From assembly GCA_013398615.1 (NCBI GenBank), contig VZSR01003807.1, positions 43,243,898 through 43,307,897 on the forward strand: a DNA stretch of 64,000 bases, read 5' to 3'. How positions within the stretch are numbered: the first letter of the stretch is position 1; every line of letters starts with the position of its first letter. This stretch comes from Brachypodius melanocephalos. Taxonomy: Eukaryota > Chordata > Aves > Passeriformes > Pycnonotidae. The notes below the pieces were generated by a model. It searched no databases and had not been told where the DNA came from. It saw nothing but the letters and a program-made list of their open reading frames with translations. This document shows positions 37,201-48,960 of the stretch, one piece after another. The translations under genes and the position numbers were made by a program.

Positions 37201-40200
37201 GCCTCTGAGGCAGGATCCTGTCAGAAGCAGGATCAGTCTCATAGCAACAAATAGGTTCTGATAAGATAGTAAGGGACAGGTCACAAGGGCTTTGGGAGTG
37301 AAGGTGTTTAGTTTTTGTTTGATGTTACAGAGCAGGGTTTCATGATGGAGGAATGCAAAACAAAACCAAACAGCTCAGTATAAAAAATAGTCTAGAAAGA
37401 TGATCTTCCTGGCTTTCAGGGTAGTTGCACTCAGCAACATTCAGGGTAGGTGCAAGCATGACAAGAAAGCACTTTTCAAGGTCAGAAAAAAAAAGATGAG
37501 ATGCAAAGTGTGAGAGTTCAGATAGGAAGCTAGATGGAAAGGAATGTTACACAGAAGGTTGTAAAAATGTACATATTGGAAAGGTGAAGATGAGAACTGT
37601 TTATAGACAAGATAGTGGTAATACCCTTAGCAAATGAGAAATAACTCAGGTTGTGAAAGAAAGATAAGACTTCTGCTTTAACCGACTTGAGCTTTATCTA
37701 GATACCCACAGGCACATGCTTTTAGTTAGTTTTAGCTTGACTGCAAGAAGAGGTGGGTCTGTGAATTGCCAGTAAAGAAGTAGCAGATTTGGGAGATGTT
37801 ACACAGAGAACAGATAGAGAAAGAAAGCAAAAGGCACTGAGGTGACACTGTGAACCTGGGAACTATATGTCTCTGAAACTAAAAGACAGAAAATGTTGTG
37901 GGGAAGAACTCCTTTTAAGTTGAAAGTGAAGGAGCAGTTCAAGAGGATTAGCTACAAGAAGAGATTAGTCATGAAAGCTATAGGAAGGCTTCCCTCCCAA
38001 AATTTGTGAAGAATAACATTTCTCTTAGTATTCTAGGAGAAAACCACAGTTAGTAATGTCAAAGGTAGCTGATAAGCCATGGAGGCTGATGTGTTGTTGG
38101 CTGTGAGCCATGGTTACGCAGAAGTTTGTGTTGAGAATGAAAAAGAGTAACCACCACCTTGACCCAAGTCTGTGGATCTGTGAGAGCGTATGGAGAGAGT
38201 CTTAGCTACCAGGTTAAGGACTAAAATACTGGAGAATGTTGTTGAAAAAAACCCAAAATATTTCTAGTGCAATACTAGATCTGATGTTTAGTTCCATGAC
38301 CTACAGATTTAGCTTGTGGTTCTGGATCAGAGCTGGCCTGTTTGTCTCTCTGCCCTGGGACTGAGCAGCAAATTTTCCCATATTTGAAATATAGGTTGAA
38401 TACAATGCAGTGATGGTGGAATTCCTCTTTCCAAGGTCCTTTTCCAGCTTTGCCTACACTGGAAACTCCATGTACTTGGCAGCCCCTTATACTAGCTGCT
38501 TTCTTTACTTCTTAAATAAAAGTATTAAATGTGTCCTCCTTTGCCATTGAGACCCAAATGGAAATTTTCACTGAGTGAAGAGACATCTTAAATGTATAGT
38601 AGGAGAATATAGACATGGGGCTTTGGGTTTTTTAGCCTGCTCCTGTGGTCTTTGACTTTGGGAGACGCTGTGCAGCTTTTGTTGGTTTCAGAATAGAAAA
38701 CTGTTGTTGGTTTCAGAATATAAACAGATGAATACAGGGCTCATCTTCATGGAAAGATATTGTACAGCTTTGGGATCAGGGACCATCCTTTTTATGTACT
38801 TTGTGTATCTGTGTAGTACCTGGAAAAGTGCCCTGGCCTGTGACTGAATTTCCTGAGCACATTCTCAGTGTGGTGCTTAGCCACCATTAATTAAGAAAGA
38901 TTTCAAAATCATAATGGTATTTGCAGCTGGAGAGATTCCTGGTATGGGAGAGTTTGAGGCTTTGTTCTGTGAAGATTGGATGGATGGGTGGATGGATAGA
39001 GAGAGATAGACAGATAGATAGATGGATAGATGGATAGCTGCAGAGTTTTGTGTTGTAAAAGCAATGACAGGTGATTCACAATGCAGTATTTTATGGAAGC
39101 AGTTTGTTAATTCTAAGTCAGTGTTACAAAAGGATCTGTGGCATGACAACCCTTGGTTATATTTTACACAGGTTGCTGTCACATACCTTCACTTGTTAGT
39201 AACCCAGTACAAGTTGGTTTTGTTTATATTGATGTTTTATAAGTACCGTATTTTTAAATTAGGTTTTAGTAACTAAATTAGTTTTAAATTGAAATTAATT
39301 TATTTATGGCTACAGTAGACCTTATTTCACATAGTACGTGAAAGACAATTAAAGTATGTGTTCTATCATTGTTTTAACATGCATGTACTCTGTGTAGCTG
39401 AGTGCTGATTTTGATGGCTACCTAACAGTTTTTCAAATTATTTTTGTGCAGGGGTTTATATTGAAGAAGTCCTAAATAAATGGAAAGGAGACTATGAAAA
39501 ACTGGAACATAACCACACTTACATACAGTGGTTGGTCAATTATTACCTATTTCTGTTTCAAAGCATTAATGTGATTAAATGTTCTTATACTGAGCCATAA
39601 TGCACTTCTTCTTTTAACAGGCTTTTTCCACTGAGGGAACAAGGTCTGAACTTCTATGCTAAAGAATTAACTACATATGAAATTGAGGTAATACAAATTG
39701 AGCTCCATACAAACCTTGACAGTAATTTTAATACATAACTGGTTTTTGTTCTGTAGAGTTGTCTTATACAATGTAGATGTACTTGCTTTAGTGCCACTTA
39801 GAGTTTCGGACATATTCTTTGCCCATTAGGAATTCAAGAAAACAAAAGAAGCAATTAGAAGATTCCTTTTGGCTTACAAAATGATGTTGGAGTTTTTTGG
39901 AATAAAACTAATTGATAAAACTGGAAATGTAGCACGAGCTGCTAACTGGCAAGAAAGATTTCAGCATTTGAATGAGTAAGTAGTGACATGCACATCACTT
40001 GCTAGAATTACTATAGAATCTCTTCATCCTTTTGTTTTCTAGAGAAAGCAAAAATATTTTTTTCCAAAGACTGCCAGGAAAAAAAAAAGGAAAAATAATA
40101 GTTGATGCCTAGTTTAGTTGTGCCTCTATCTGTACACATTCCTCCTTCCCTTTTTTTTGATTGTTCTTCTCACCCATTACCAGTTGGACTGACATCATTG

Positions 40201-42721
40201 AATTCCATGAAAATACAACTTCTTTGGTGCTGAAGAAGATCCCAGCTCCAAACTAAATTCTCATGGTACTGAATTTGTTTTCACCCAATTCCAAAGTGCT
40301 GTTTCTCACTTGGAAAAAACCAAGGGTCTTTTCTTTGTATATACATTTCTTTTTGAGAAAGATCAAATTCTCCACACATGTATGAAACTTAAGTAAAAAG
40401 ATTTCCCTCCCTCCTCCAAACGTGAAATATTTTGGTTTTAAGTATTTTTAATTGAAATGCTGATCTGGAAAGGTTTAAACATGTTGTGTCAAACCTTGGC
40501 ATGTTATGTCAAACCCATGTTCAGCAAATTATATCAGTTACTTTTCATTGGTATTGTGTGGATCCTAGGTTTGCATCGAATTTTGTCTCATACAAATTAA
40601 TTGTACCAAAACCTCTTTTCAAATCTTGTGTTGACTTTCCTAATATCTCTGACCTTAGAGCTTGTTTTCTTGCAGCGTTTTGTTCTGTCATGATAAAAGC
40701 TTGTATGTATAATTGCTGATGGATTCCAGGTGAATAGTGGGAATAATTTGTTAATAATTTTGCTTAAACATTATATGAGCCAATATGGGTGTGGGCTCAG
40801 ACTCAGATCACAGATAAACAGGTTTTCAGGAAGCCCAAACGTTACTCCATGTTTTCACTCCTCTTCTTTCCAGTGAGTAGCTACAGTTTTAACTCAGGAT
40901 TTGGGACTTTATTTACCTAATTTTATCCATCTAAAATTCAGACTTAAAAGTTTTTCTGCACACTAAGGTGTGCTTTCTGAGGGAAAGACCTTCTCACAAG
41001 CACTTCCAGAAGACAATTTGTTCATTCTGCCTTAGATATTTTCCACAACAGTGGGACTTACTCTCCAGAGGTGCCTGTTTTTCCCCAAACACTGACTGTA
41101 GTTCAGGTGCTAATCTAGACTGGAGAACCAGCTTTTAAATAACTTGAGTGAAGTGCAATGAACCCTGTTCTGTAGCTACACTATAAATACAATCCCTTTC
41201 ATGTACAAAGCAACTGGGTTTTCTCCCCAGAAAGAGAACAGCATAGAACCATTAAGGTTGGAAAAAATCTCTGAGATCATTTGGCCCAATCTTTGTTCAA
41301 ACACTGCCATATCAACTAAGCCACAGCACCAAGTGCCACATCTACTCTTCTTTTGAACACTTTCAGGGATGGTGATTCCACCACTTCGCTGGGCAGTCTG
41401 TTCCAATGCTTAACCACTCTTTCAGGGAAGAAATTTTTCCCAATATCCAACCTGAACCTCCACTTGGTGCAACCTGAGGCTATTTCCCCTTGTCCTGTCA
41501 CTTGTTGCCTTGAACAAGAAACTGACCCCTCCCCTTGCCACAGCCTCCTTTCAGGCAGTATTGGAGAGCAATAAGATCTCCCCTGAGCCTTTGTTGCTCC
41601 AGAATAAACAACACCCTTAGCTCTAGCTGCTCCTCATAGGACTTCATAGGTTTCAGACCCTTCACCAACTTTGTTGCCCTTCTCATACAGCAGAAGGAAC
41701 CCAAATCAGTACATGTTTGATTTTATTTTCTCTCAGCCCTCTCCCCCAGTGCTTTTTCCAAACACTTAATTTTCACTCACAGCATCCTAGCAAAGGAGGT
41801 GCTAGTAAGCTTCAGCACCTTTGAGAGTTTAAAATACAGGAAGTCTGAAGTACATACCTGAAGTGATAAAAAGGACTGAGGAACTGCAGTTCCAGTTCTG
41901 TATTTGTAAAGTGTTTTTCTTCCTGATTCAATAGAATTTTTTTTACCGATTTCTTTCAAAGGTCTCAACATAACTACTTGAGAATCACTCGAATTCTGAA
42001 AAGTCTTGGTGAACTTGGATATGAGAGTTTCAAATCTCCCCTGGTAAAATTTATTCTGCATGAAGCTCTTGTGGAAGATACCATTCCCAACATTAAGCAA
42101 AGTGCTCTAGAATATTTTGTGTATACTATTAGAGACCGAAGAGAAAGGAGGAAACTGCTGAGATTTGCCCAGCAACATTATACACCCTCAGAGCATTTTA
42201 TCTGGGGACCCCCAAGAAAACAGAAGTTAGAGGGAAGCAAAGCAAATAAAAAGCCAGCATCTCCAGTTTCTATTCCCAGTAATCATATTTCTAAGCATAA
42301 GAAACTGAAAGAGCCTAAGAATACATCGGCAAGTGGAAGCTCAGCTGCTAAAATAACTGAAGAAAGAAAGGTAGAGTTCACAAAAAATGGGGAAGAAAAT
42401 GATAAGGATGAACAAGAAGTGAACTGTGATGCTGTTTTGCAGAACAACAGTGAAAAGAACATTGACACTGATACCAGTCAGCTTTCAAAATCCGAAGAAA
42501 TTCATGATAATACAGACAGAAAGCAGGACGCTTCTCATTCCAAAAAAGATGATGAAAATCTGAACAATGACTGTGGAAATCACCCAGGCTTTATAGAGGA
42601 AGATTTATGTAACGCTGAGAATTCTTCAAATGATACATCAGCAGATCTGCAAGATAACCTTGATAAGGATACACTTTCAGGGGGGACCACCACAAAAGCT
42701 AAGGATGAGCTCAAACCATGA
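34088..42721 (+). CDS. OGFRL1: OGFRL1, opioid growth factor receptor-like 1 (5'-partial, 7 visible coding exons)
   Basis: Exons at 34088-34275, 35686-35772, 36297-36375, 39452-39530, 39621-39687, 39830-39975 and 41962-42721 join without frameshift into 467 codons plus TGA. Residues about 75-288 (counting from the first whole codon after the gap) form the OGFr conserved domain. They include RSFYAARDLYKYRHQYP, RFYKNKIPFKPDG, HTYIQWLFPLREQGLNFYA, YLRITRILKSLGELGY and SALEYFVYTIRDRRERRK. The N-terminal part is acidic, proline- and alanine-rich. The tail (289-467) is a low-complexity stretch rich in Lys, Glu, Asp, Asn and Ser, and lacks the proline-rich tandem repeats known from OGFR. The paralogue OGFR binds met-enkephalin at the nuclear envelope; the role of OGFRL1 is poorly defined, so receptor activity should not be assumed. 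The gene looks intact; only the start is hidden by the gap. Confidence 0.96.
34276..35685 (+). other. OGFRL1 intron 1
   Basis: GC-rich at its start (rest of the CpG island), then AT-rich. It contains a poly-T run at about 35272-35290. No other feature was recognised. Confidence 0.85.
35686..35772 (+). CDS. OGFRL1: OGFRL1 coding exon 2
   Basis: The acceptor is AACTGTTTCAG and the donor is GTAAGAAT. The exon is 29 codons, phase 0 at both ends, translating SGDGTELTAKPKRSFYAARD and on to RHQYP. It holds the start of the conserved OGFr domain. Confidence 0.95.
36297..36375 (+). CDS. OGFRL1: OGFRL1 coding exon 3 (NAGNAG acceptor)
   Basis: The acceptor is a tandem TAGCAG after eight T. Using CAG starts the exon at 36297 (NFKDLRYQND...); using TAG starts it at 36294 and inserts one Gln. 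The distal site is chosen because I recall the mammalian protein as ...YPNFKD. The donor is GTGAGTAA. The 3' intron is in phase 1. Confidence 0.93.
36376..39451 (+). other. OGFRL1 intron 3
   Basis: The largest intron (about 3.1 kb). It is purine-rich between 36.8 and 38.2 kb, with a GATA/GGAT simple repeat near 38977-39038 and a 25-bp-spaced direct repeat of TGTTGGTTTCAGAATA near 38680-38720. No gene lies within it. Confidence 0.85.
38977..39038. repeat. (GGAT)/(GATA)n microsatellite
   Basis: Interrupted tetranucleotide run: GGATGGAT units, then GAGA, then GATAGATAGATGGATAGATG. It lies within OGFRL1 intron 3. Confidence 0.9.
39452..39530 (+). CDS. OGFRL1: OGFRL1 coding exon 4
   Basis: The acceptor is TTTTTGTGCAG and the donor GTTGGT (a weaker donor). 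The exon translates (G)VYIEEVLNKWKGDYEKLEHN and on to HTYIQ(W). It enters in phase 1 and leaves in phase 2, splitting the Trp codon of YIQWLFPLRE, the best-conserved motif of the family. Confidence 0.95.
39531..39620 (+). other. OGFRL1 intron 4, only 90 nt
   Basis: GTTGGT...CTTCTTTTAACAG. The length is near the lower practical limit for vertebrate introns, but the exon frame on both sides requires it. Confidence 0.92.
39621..39687 (+). CDS. OGFRL1: OGFRL1 coding exon 5
   Basis: The acceptor is CTTCTTTTAACAG and the donor GTAATAC. The exon completes Trp and continues LFPLREQGLNFYAKELTTYE then IE. The 3' intron is in phase 0. Confidence 0.95.
39830..39975 (+). CDS. OGFRL1: OGFRL1 coding exon 6
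   Basis: The acceptor is TTGCCCATTAG and the donor GTAAGTAG. The exon translates EFKKTKEAIRRFLLAYKMML and on through GIKLIDKTGNVARAANWQER to FQHLN(E). It ends in phase 2 and lies in the helical core of the OGFr domain. Confidence 0.95.
41242..41702 (-). mobile_element. CR1 LINE, ORF2 C-terminus and 3' tail, inserted in OGFRL1 intron 6 (antisense)
   Basis: On the - strand the coding remnant reads LVKGLKPMKSYEEQLELRVL, then after a frameshift near 41500 RLDIGKNFFPERVVKHWNRL and PSEVVESPSLKVFKRRVDVA. This is the typical C-terminus of CR1 ORF2. The 3' tail runs down to CATAGAACCATTAAGGTTGG at the left edge. It is 5'-truncated, frameshifted and opposite to the host gene. It begins about 1.3 kb downstream of exon 6. 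Confidence 0.95.
41962..42721 (+). CDS. OGFRL1: OGFRL1 terminal coding exon 7
   Basis: The acceptor is TTTCTTTCAAAG. The exon completes Glu and continues SQHNYLRITRILKSLGELGY. Residues to about 288 finish the OGFr domain. The remaining 179 residues form a hydrophilic, probably disordered tail with basic clusters (RDRRERRK, KHKKLK) that could serve in nuclear import. Stop TGA is at 42719-42721. Confidence 0.96.
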
Positions 42722-43020
42722 GTCTGAGATTTTAAAAATCTTTGTTTCACTTTGAATGAAGCAAATTATTCATTGCTTCTTCATTTAGGTTGAAATTTCC
42801 ATCTAGTGTAAGTTCACAAGACTATGCTTGTTGCAAATGCATCAGATTAGGCTTCTGTTAGGGTAATGAATTTTGTTTTTTCCAACCTCAGTTTATCAGC
42901 AGTCAGCCAGGTGTGTCTCTTTAAAACAGTTGTGCATATTGAAAGTTAAGAAATTCATTATCTTTTCCAGACAGATTGCACAAAAAAGCTTATCTACTTT
43001 TTAAAATTCATCCAGTATTT

Positions 43021-43044
43021 AAAAAAAAAAAAAAAAAAAAAAAA
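43021..43044. repeat. Poly-A run (24 A)
   Basis: 24 uninterrupted A inside the OGFRL1 3'UTR. Oligo-dT libraries would tend to prime here and suggest a false 3' end. Confidence 0.97.
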
Positions 43045-43311
43045 GTTTAACAACTGAAAAGCCTCAGAACATCAGAATTTTTAAGTTTCCTTTAAATTTA
43101 CTTGGTGTTTTATTTTCCATTTAGGAAATTACTGGAAATTATTTCAAAAACACAGTTTTTACCCTAGTGGTTATTTTTTTAGGAACCATGGTGATGATTA
43201 ATAGAGGTATTTGCACAGTATCTTTTACTTCAGATTAGCATCTGTGTTGGAGATATTTAACAATGGATAGCCTATATCATGTCCTGTACAGCTAGAAATC
43301 ACTGTACATTG

Positions 43312-43317
43312 AATAAA
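43312..43317 (+). promoter_or_regulatory. Polyadenylation signal AATAAA, proximal OGFRL1 candidate
   Basis: AATAAA in TTGAATAAAAGTTC, 591 bases after the stop. The downstream U-rich element is weak (CTTTTGAG), so alternative sites are likely. Confidence 0.5.
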
Positions 43318-46300
43318 AGTTCTAACTTACCAAGAAACTGTATACACAGCTTTTGAGTACAAGGGAAGTTGCACTTTAGACTTCTTTTAGTCCCTGTTAA
43401 ATTCTCCATTTTCTTGACTCATTCATTACAGTTAATCTGGGGTGAGGGATCTCTTTGATCTCTCAAATCTGGTCTCAGTTTGAAAGCTCTCTGTTGATCA
43501 GCTGTAATAAGACGACTCTCCCAGCTGGGTTCAGCACGTGGAAAGCCTCTGGACAGCTGTAAAGCAGTGTCTACCACAAAGCGCTGCCTTACCAGCAAAG
43601 CCACCAGAGAAGAGGTCACCAGGCATCTCAAGTTGGGTCTTACTTGAACTTTGATGTTTCTTGGCCAGTTTTGGGTAGAATCTGTGCAATGCAGTCACCT
43701 GTTGCTGGTCTCAGAGACAAAGGCAGTCCTGATGCTTCTTTCCAGTGTTTCCTCTCTTTGCTCTCTGTTGTAAGTCTCTCAGTTTTGTGTTACTTTGATA
43801 ATCAGCAGAAACTTAAGGCAGGCCAGTCTGTTGACTGGGCTGGAGCCCAACAAGTAGGAATTTCACCATTAGATCTTTCCCAGCTTTTGCTGAAGAAGCG
43901 TCTGCTCTCTCTGAGTAGCTTCTTCTGATTTTCTGCCGTTCAAGTCAAACGATAGTACCCGGCAAGTTAGTTGTGCAGAATATGAATTAAAAAATAATGC
44001 AGGTACAATTCACACTTCCTACAGTCCTAAAGTACTCTGAAACTTCTGTATGTATTTTCTGTTTAAAAGTGTACATATTATCCACTGCCTTTAATGTATT
44101 TCTGATTAAATGTTATGAGGCAAAAGGCTGACTACAGTTTGAGTGTTGAAATGCTACAGGACTTTATTCAAGTCTTATAACTCTAAATGATGACGTTTTC
44201 AGAGGTTTCAGAGCATAAACAAAATATCTTGTATTCTGTTTTGCTAATGCCCATCGTGGCAATGCATCAACCATTTTTTTCTCCAGGTAGCACTGATTCT
44301 TGGGATCAAATAAAGTGGCAGTTAGAGATCTTGGTACCTATGGAAAAAGGTTAGGCTCTTCCCATCCTAAAGAAGCAGAGAAGAAGGAGATGTATTTATC
44401 CTTCTGTGCTGACTTGTGAAGGAAGGAACTTGCATACATGGAATTTTTTTTTAGGGTAACCCAGATCAATCAAGTAGGCATTAAGTCTGTCTGAGCAGAA
44501 ATGCCCCAAAGATTTCCAGCCACCACCTTTTTAAAGCCAGAAAGATCCTGAGAAGCCTTTCACAATTCCCTGGACATGAACTGAGATTGCCTTGTTCGTG
44601 TTTGTCTCTGACCTTCAGAACAGAAGGGGAAGGAAGCTGTGGTAAAACTGGTCTGTGTGGTTAAGGACTCTGCCCCTCCACGTATGCAAAGGGAGGACAT
44701 TTCATTTTCTGCCTGTGACTTTTTTAGTCTTGAGTGCCTAACTCTGCAAACTTCTTAGAGTTGCTCTTACATAGTTATTTTTGAGTACCATAAGGAAAAA
44801 TTATACCCTGTGTATAAGCAACATAGTTATAGCATAAGAAGCTATACAGAGCCTTCAATTTATGAACTTTAGTATTAATGTTAAACACTTTACAGAAAAT
44901 GCAGAGTATTGAAGTGAAATAAGGGATGCTGGAGGTGTTATTATATTTATAGTGTAATTTGATTGAACATCAATGATCTCAGGAGATCTTTTGTCTACTG
45001 AACAAAAAAAAAAAAAAAGAGAAATCTTGCTCTGATTTTAAACAAACTTCTTGGGATGTGCATCCAGAAGATTACTCTGCAGTATTCCGTTATCATGATA
45101 CATCTCTCACTTAAACATGCTTGCTGGTTCAATGTTCGTAATTAGGTGCTGAAAATACTTTTAATCTGACAGAGCTGTCTGCATTAAGGGGCCAAGGTAT
45201 CTGAAAATATCGTCAAGAACTTTGGTACTTACACCTGTATTAACTCTGCATTTTTACTTTTTTTTTTAATCTGCAGCTCAATATATTTCTCTCAGTTTTC
45301 ATAGAAGAGTAGTGGCATATCAATTGCCTACAAAGAACTATGGGAACTGTGTAGGTGAGGATTTTTGTGTCAGGTGGGCTCCTGCACTCTCTAATCCTTG
45401 TTTTACAGCCTTATCAACAGAATTACTCCCATGGGACACTTCAGCTTTAACTAACAAATTCTGCTCTATGTAAAATATGACAGTGTATCATCCTTTTCAT
45501 AGAGGAATTGTTTCTTCTGCTTTTGCAAGTACTGAAAAGGAAGATTTATTGCAGGGCAATCATGCAGCATATAGCATCCCATTGAGATCTGCAAGGATCA
45601 AGTGGGTGCTCTGTATGCATTTTTGTTACAGAATCATGGCCTTAGCAACCAGAAGTACCCCGTGCTTGAAGTTTCTGAGTATTGGTTTTCAGGTTTACAG
45701 TATATATACAGTATATATATGTGTTGAAATTATTGTATTCTCATAGATGCCAGTACACAGTTGTTTAACCATTATGTCAGGAACTGAGGGTATGCAAAGA
45801 AAGTCAAGTCACTTGCTTACTGTTAAATTTCTTTTTGTCTTGCTATATGCTTAAGTACTCTGGGATTTCTGTGTACTTATTACAAGAGTGTATTTTGGCC
45901 CAGTGTTAGACTAGAATCTGAGCTGTTTGTATGTTAATTGAACAGAATCTTCTATATGAAGGTTCTTTCCAAGTAAGTACATCTGAGTAGCCTCTGGTAC
46001 TGTTAGGTGGGAGTAGTGTGTACGTGCACATGCCTGTCAATTTGATTTTAAGGATCTATGCTGAGAGGATATGAATATGCTTGAAACAAAGTTACTGAGC
46101 ACACAGGTGAGTACACACAAGGCAGTCATACAAATCATGCAAAAATGCAGCACTTTAAGGTTAGTTACAGCTCTGTGCCCCACTATGCCACACACAAGTG
46201 TGCCTGGGTACCTGATACTGTGTTGGTGTAGAGACTGAAGGCTTGGGTACCTGAGGTGTACAGCACAGATCATTCAGAGCAGAAGAGTAGTTACATGTGT

Positions 46301-46900
46301 CTCTGTATCTAGGAGAGGCTCTGAGGTCTTTGTGTTCATGTTGCTCAAATAAAATCCTGAAGGATGCTAAAAATAAGTGCAATAATCCTTTGAGAGCTCT
46401 TCTTTGGCTTGGGCTAGCTCCTCAGTTTCCTGCTCTAAGATTCCAGCACTCTAATTTATTAGGTATTTGTATAATCATTGTTAATATTTCATGTAACCTA
46501 GTGTAAGCCTCCCTGAACTCTTCCAGGATAATTCTAATAATCTGCAGTTGCACATACCTGTACTATAAACAGAAGGTTTGCAGACCTTAGAAGCTTTGTA
46601 CAATGTTGATGGATGATCCAATGAGGTAAGACAAGTGACATTTACTGGATTTAAATGGAAAACAGCTCTTTTTTGTTTTTAAATAAAATTTATGTCTATC
46701 TGTTTAATTGAGGGGTTATTTTACACCTTTCTTCTTCTGACTGTTGTGATGGTAATGATCACAATTTATAGTTATATATGTTTAAGTGAAAATGTCATTT
46801 TTTACACCACACTTTTGCAGGAGACATATCATATTGAATTTCCTTGACAAAAACTGTATTTATGAATAAGATGTAAGTATGTGAAGCAAGTTTTCCCATT

Positions 46901-46906
46901 AATAAA
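46901..46906 (+). promoter_or_regulatory. Polyadenylation signal AATAAA, distal candidate
   Basis: AATAAA followed 25-45 bases later by a GT-rich stretch (TGATGATGTATGTTGT). It could end a longer OGFRL1 3'UTR of about 4.2 kb, a length not unusual for this gene as I recall it in mammals. Confidence 0.3.
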
Positions 46907-48954
46907 AGTGTGACAATATCATGCTGATGATGTATGTTGTCCTCAGAATTGCCAGTGGGAATCAGAACCAAAGATGTCTCTTAGCTTTGTGTCCTGTCTC
47001 CAGCAGTGGCCACCAAAAGATGCTGTGAAACAAAGAAATTATGCAGTGACTCCAATTTTCTCCAGGAATTTTTTGGTTTTGAACTCATGGTTTCTTTCAG
47101 CCTCTATAATCCCTTGTGGCTGTGAGTTCCATGCTTTAATGTTTTTTGTGGAGAAGGTGATCTCTTACTTGTCTCAGATCTATGTATTCAAGAATTGCTA
47201 CTGCATTTGAGCACAGTACTAAAAGTACTGTAAGATGCAGAGTAATCCACTTCAGTTTTTAAATGCCATGGGAGATTCTAATGACAAAATGCCTGTTTAG
47301 GCGGAAAATGTCCTTTGTTTCTTCTGGTTTTAGGTGGAAGATGTCTGCTTAGGAAGAAATTTGTCCTAAGCTGATGACAATGCTTCCTTATTCATTCTGA
47401 ATACATTTTTGCACATAAATCTTTTTGTAGACTAGTGTTAAGAGTGTAGATTGGTAAAAGTCAGATTCCAACTGCAGAACAGGGTCGATTTGTTTTTTTC
47501 TTACGAGTATAAAAGCAAAATCAGTCAAATGGAAAACTTACTCCTAGCCCCACATGAGTGAGGTACCTCTGGATTTGGAGCAAGCAGTATCCATGATCCT
47601 AACTCTCTGATCATGTAGAAGATGGAAATACTGTCTGGGGTTTGCTGAGAACCATACTCATCATTCTGCATTTTGGTAATCTGCTTTGATACTGTTGACA
47701 GTTCCAACTGTAATTGGAGTAACTGGTCAAAAGGTATTTTTTATGCTATCAGAGTCTGAAAATGAGGGATGGGTCAAAAAAGGCCTAAGCATATACAAAG
47801 CCTCTCAATGCACATTATGGTCAACACCATAGATTCACTGCTTACAGATATTTATTAGATGCACTTCTCCAAGGGAAACGCACGTTGTGTCTCTGTAATA
47901 TCTTTGTGCTCAGTATTGGCTATGAACTGTTTCTTTTCCTGAAAGCTGTGATCCCTTTTCAGCCCTTGTTCTTAAATACACTTAGTTAAGACCTTTAGTG
48001 AAAGCAAAAATAAACTTTAAATGACAAGTTTATTACATGCTGTACATAATGGACTCCTAAAATGTAGTTCAAAAGCTACAGAGACCAGTTTGATAGAGAC
48101 CTCATCTAGCTTTACGCTTGTAATCACTTCTACATTTATTTTCAAAAGCATTATGCTGTTTTCTATAAGATAAAAAAAAAAGTGAGAATTGGCGAATTGT
48201 TCTGAAAGAAGTATCTTCTTAGAAATGGGGTTCTTTAATTCTACCATGCTTACAAGTTCAGTGGTGCATCCATGAACTAAAGTTTATTGTGAAATATACT
48301 GAATGTATTTACCACTGTGGCTAACCATGTGAAAATTATTGTTTTGCAGTAAAAAAGGTCATGGCACTTACATTTTTGGGATCTGCTGAAGCATGTTTGC
48401 TAATTCATTAGTTGCTCTTTTTTTTTCTGTGTTTTAACGTATTCCACGGTTGTTTGCCCTTTATGCAGTTTGATTTTGGCAACAGATGGTTAAGTGTAGT
48501 TTTGCACTGATAAAATTTGAAAATATCATAGACTTCATTGTTCAAAAGTATTCTAAGAAAAAAGTGCAGTAAAAAGAAAAAAATCTCAAAGCCCAACAAT
48601 TTTTACTTGCATAATGGAACAGCTCTATGTCAGTTTTTATGAATGGTCCTGCTCTCTTCTCTCTATTCCTTTGCAGTGTTTAACTACAGAATGCCATGCA
48701 TGTTTGGTAGTACCAATACCATATGTATGTGGTAGGAGTGGTAACCAGTTTCTGGATTCATAATGCACTATAAAGAAATATTTTATAATTCTGTATCTGT
48801 ATGGCAGTGTTCTGCCAAAAAAAATTGTATAAACATAAAAAGCAATAGTTTATGTTGCTTACTGCTATATTTTAAATTGTTTGTAAAATGAAATACTTGG
48901 ATTTCCTTTCAGGTAAATATATATTTTAATAACAGCAGCCAAAAACTCTGAACT

Positions 48955-48960
48955 AATAAA
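48955..48960 (+). promoter_or_regulatory. Polyadenylation signal AATAAA, most distal candidate
   Basis: AATAAA in CTAATAAAGCTTC with T-rich sequence downstream. It would imply a 3'UTR over 6 kb; supported only by the motif. Confidence 0.2.

Larger units (their letters stand above)
42722..43335 (+). other. OGFRL1: OGFRL1 3'UTR (proximal form)
   Basis: AT-rich sequence from the stop codon to just beyond the first good polyadenylation signal. It contains a run of 24 A at 43021-43044. The true 3' end may lie further downstream. Confidence 0.6.

Noticed and set aside
41316..41704. Two - strand open frames of 61 and 68 codons in intron 6
   Set aside because: They are CR1 ORF2 remnants in two different frames, not host genes.
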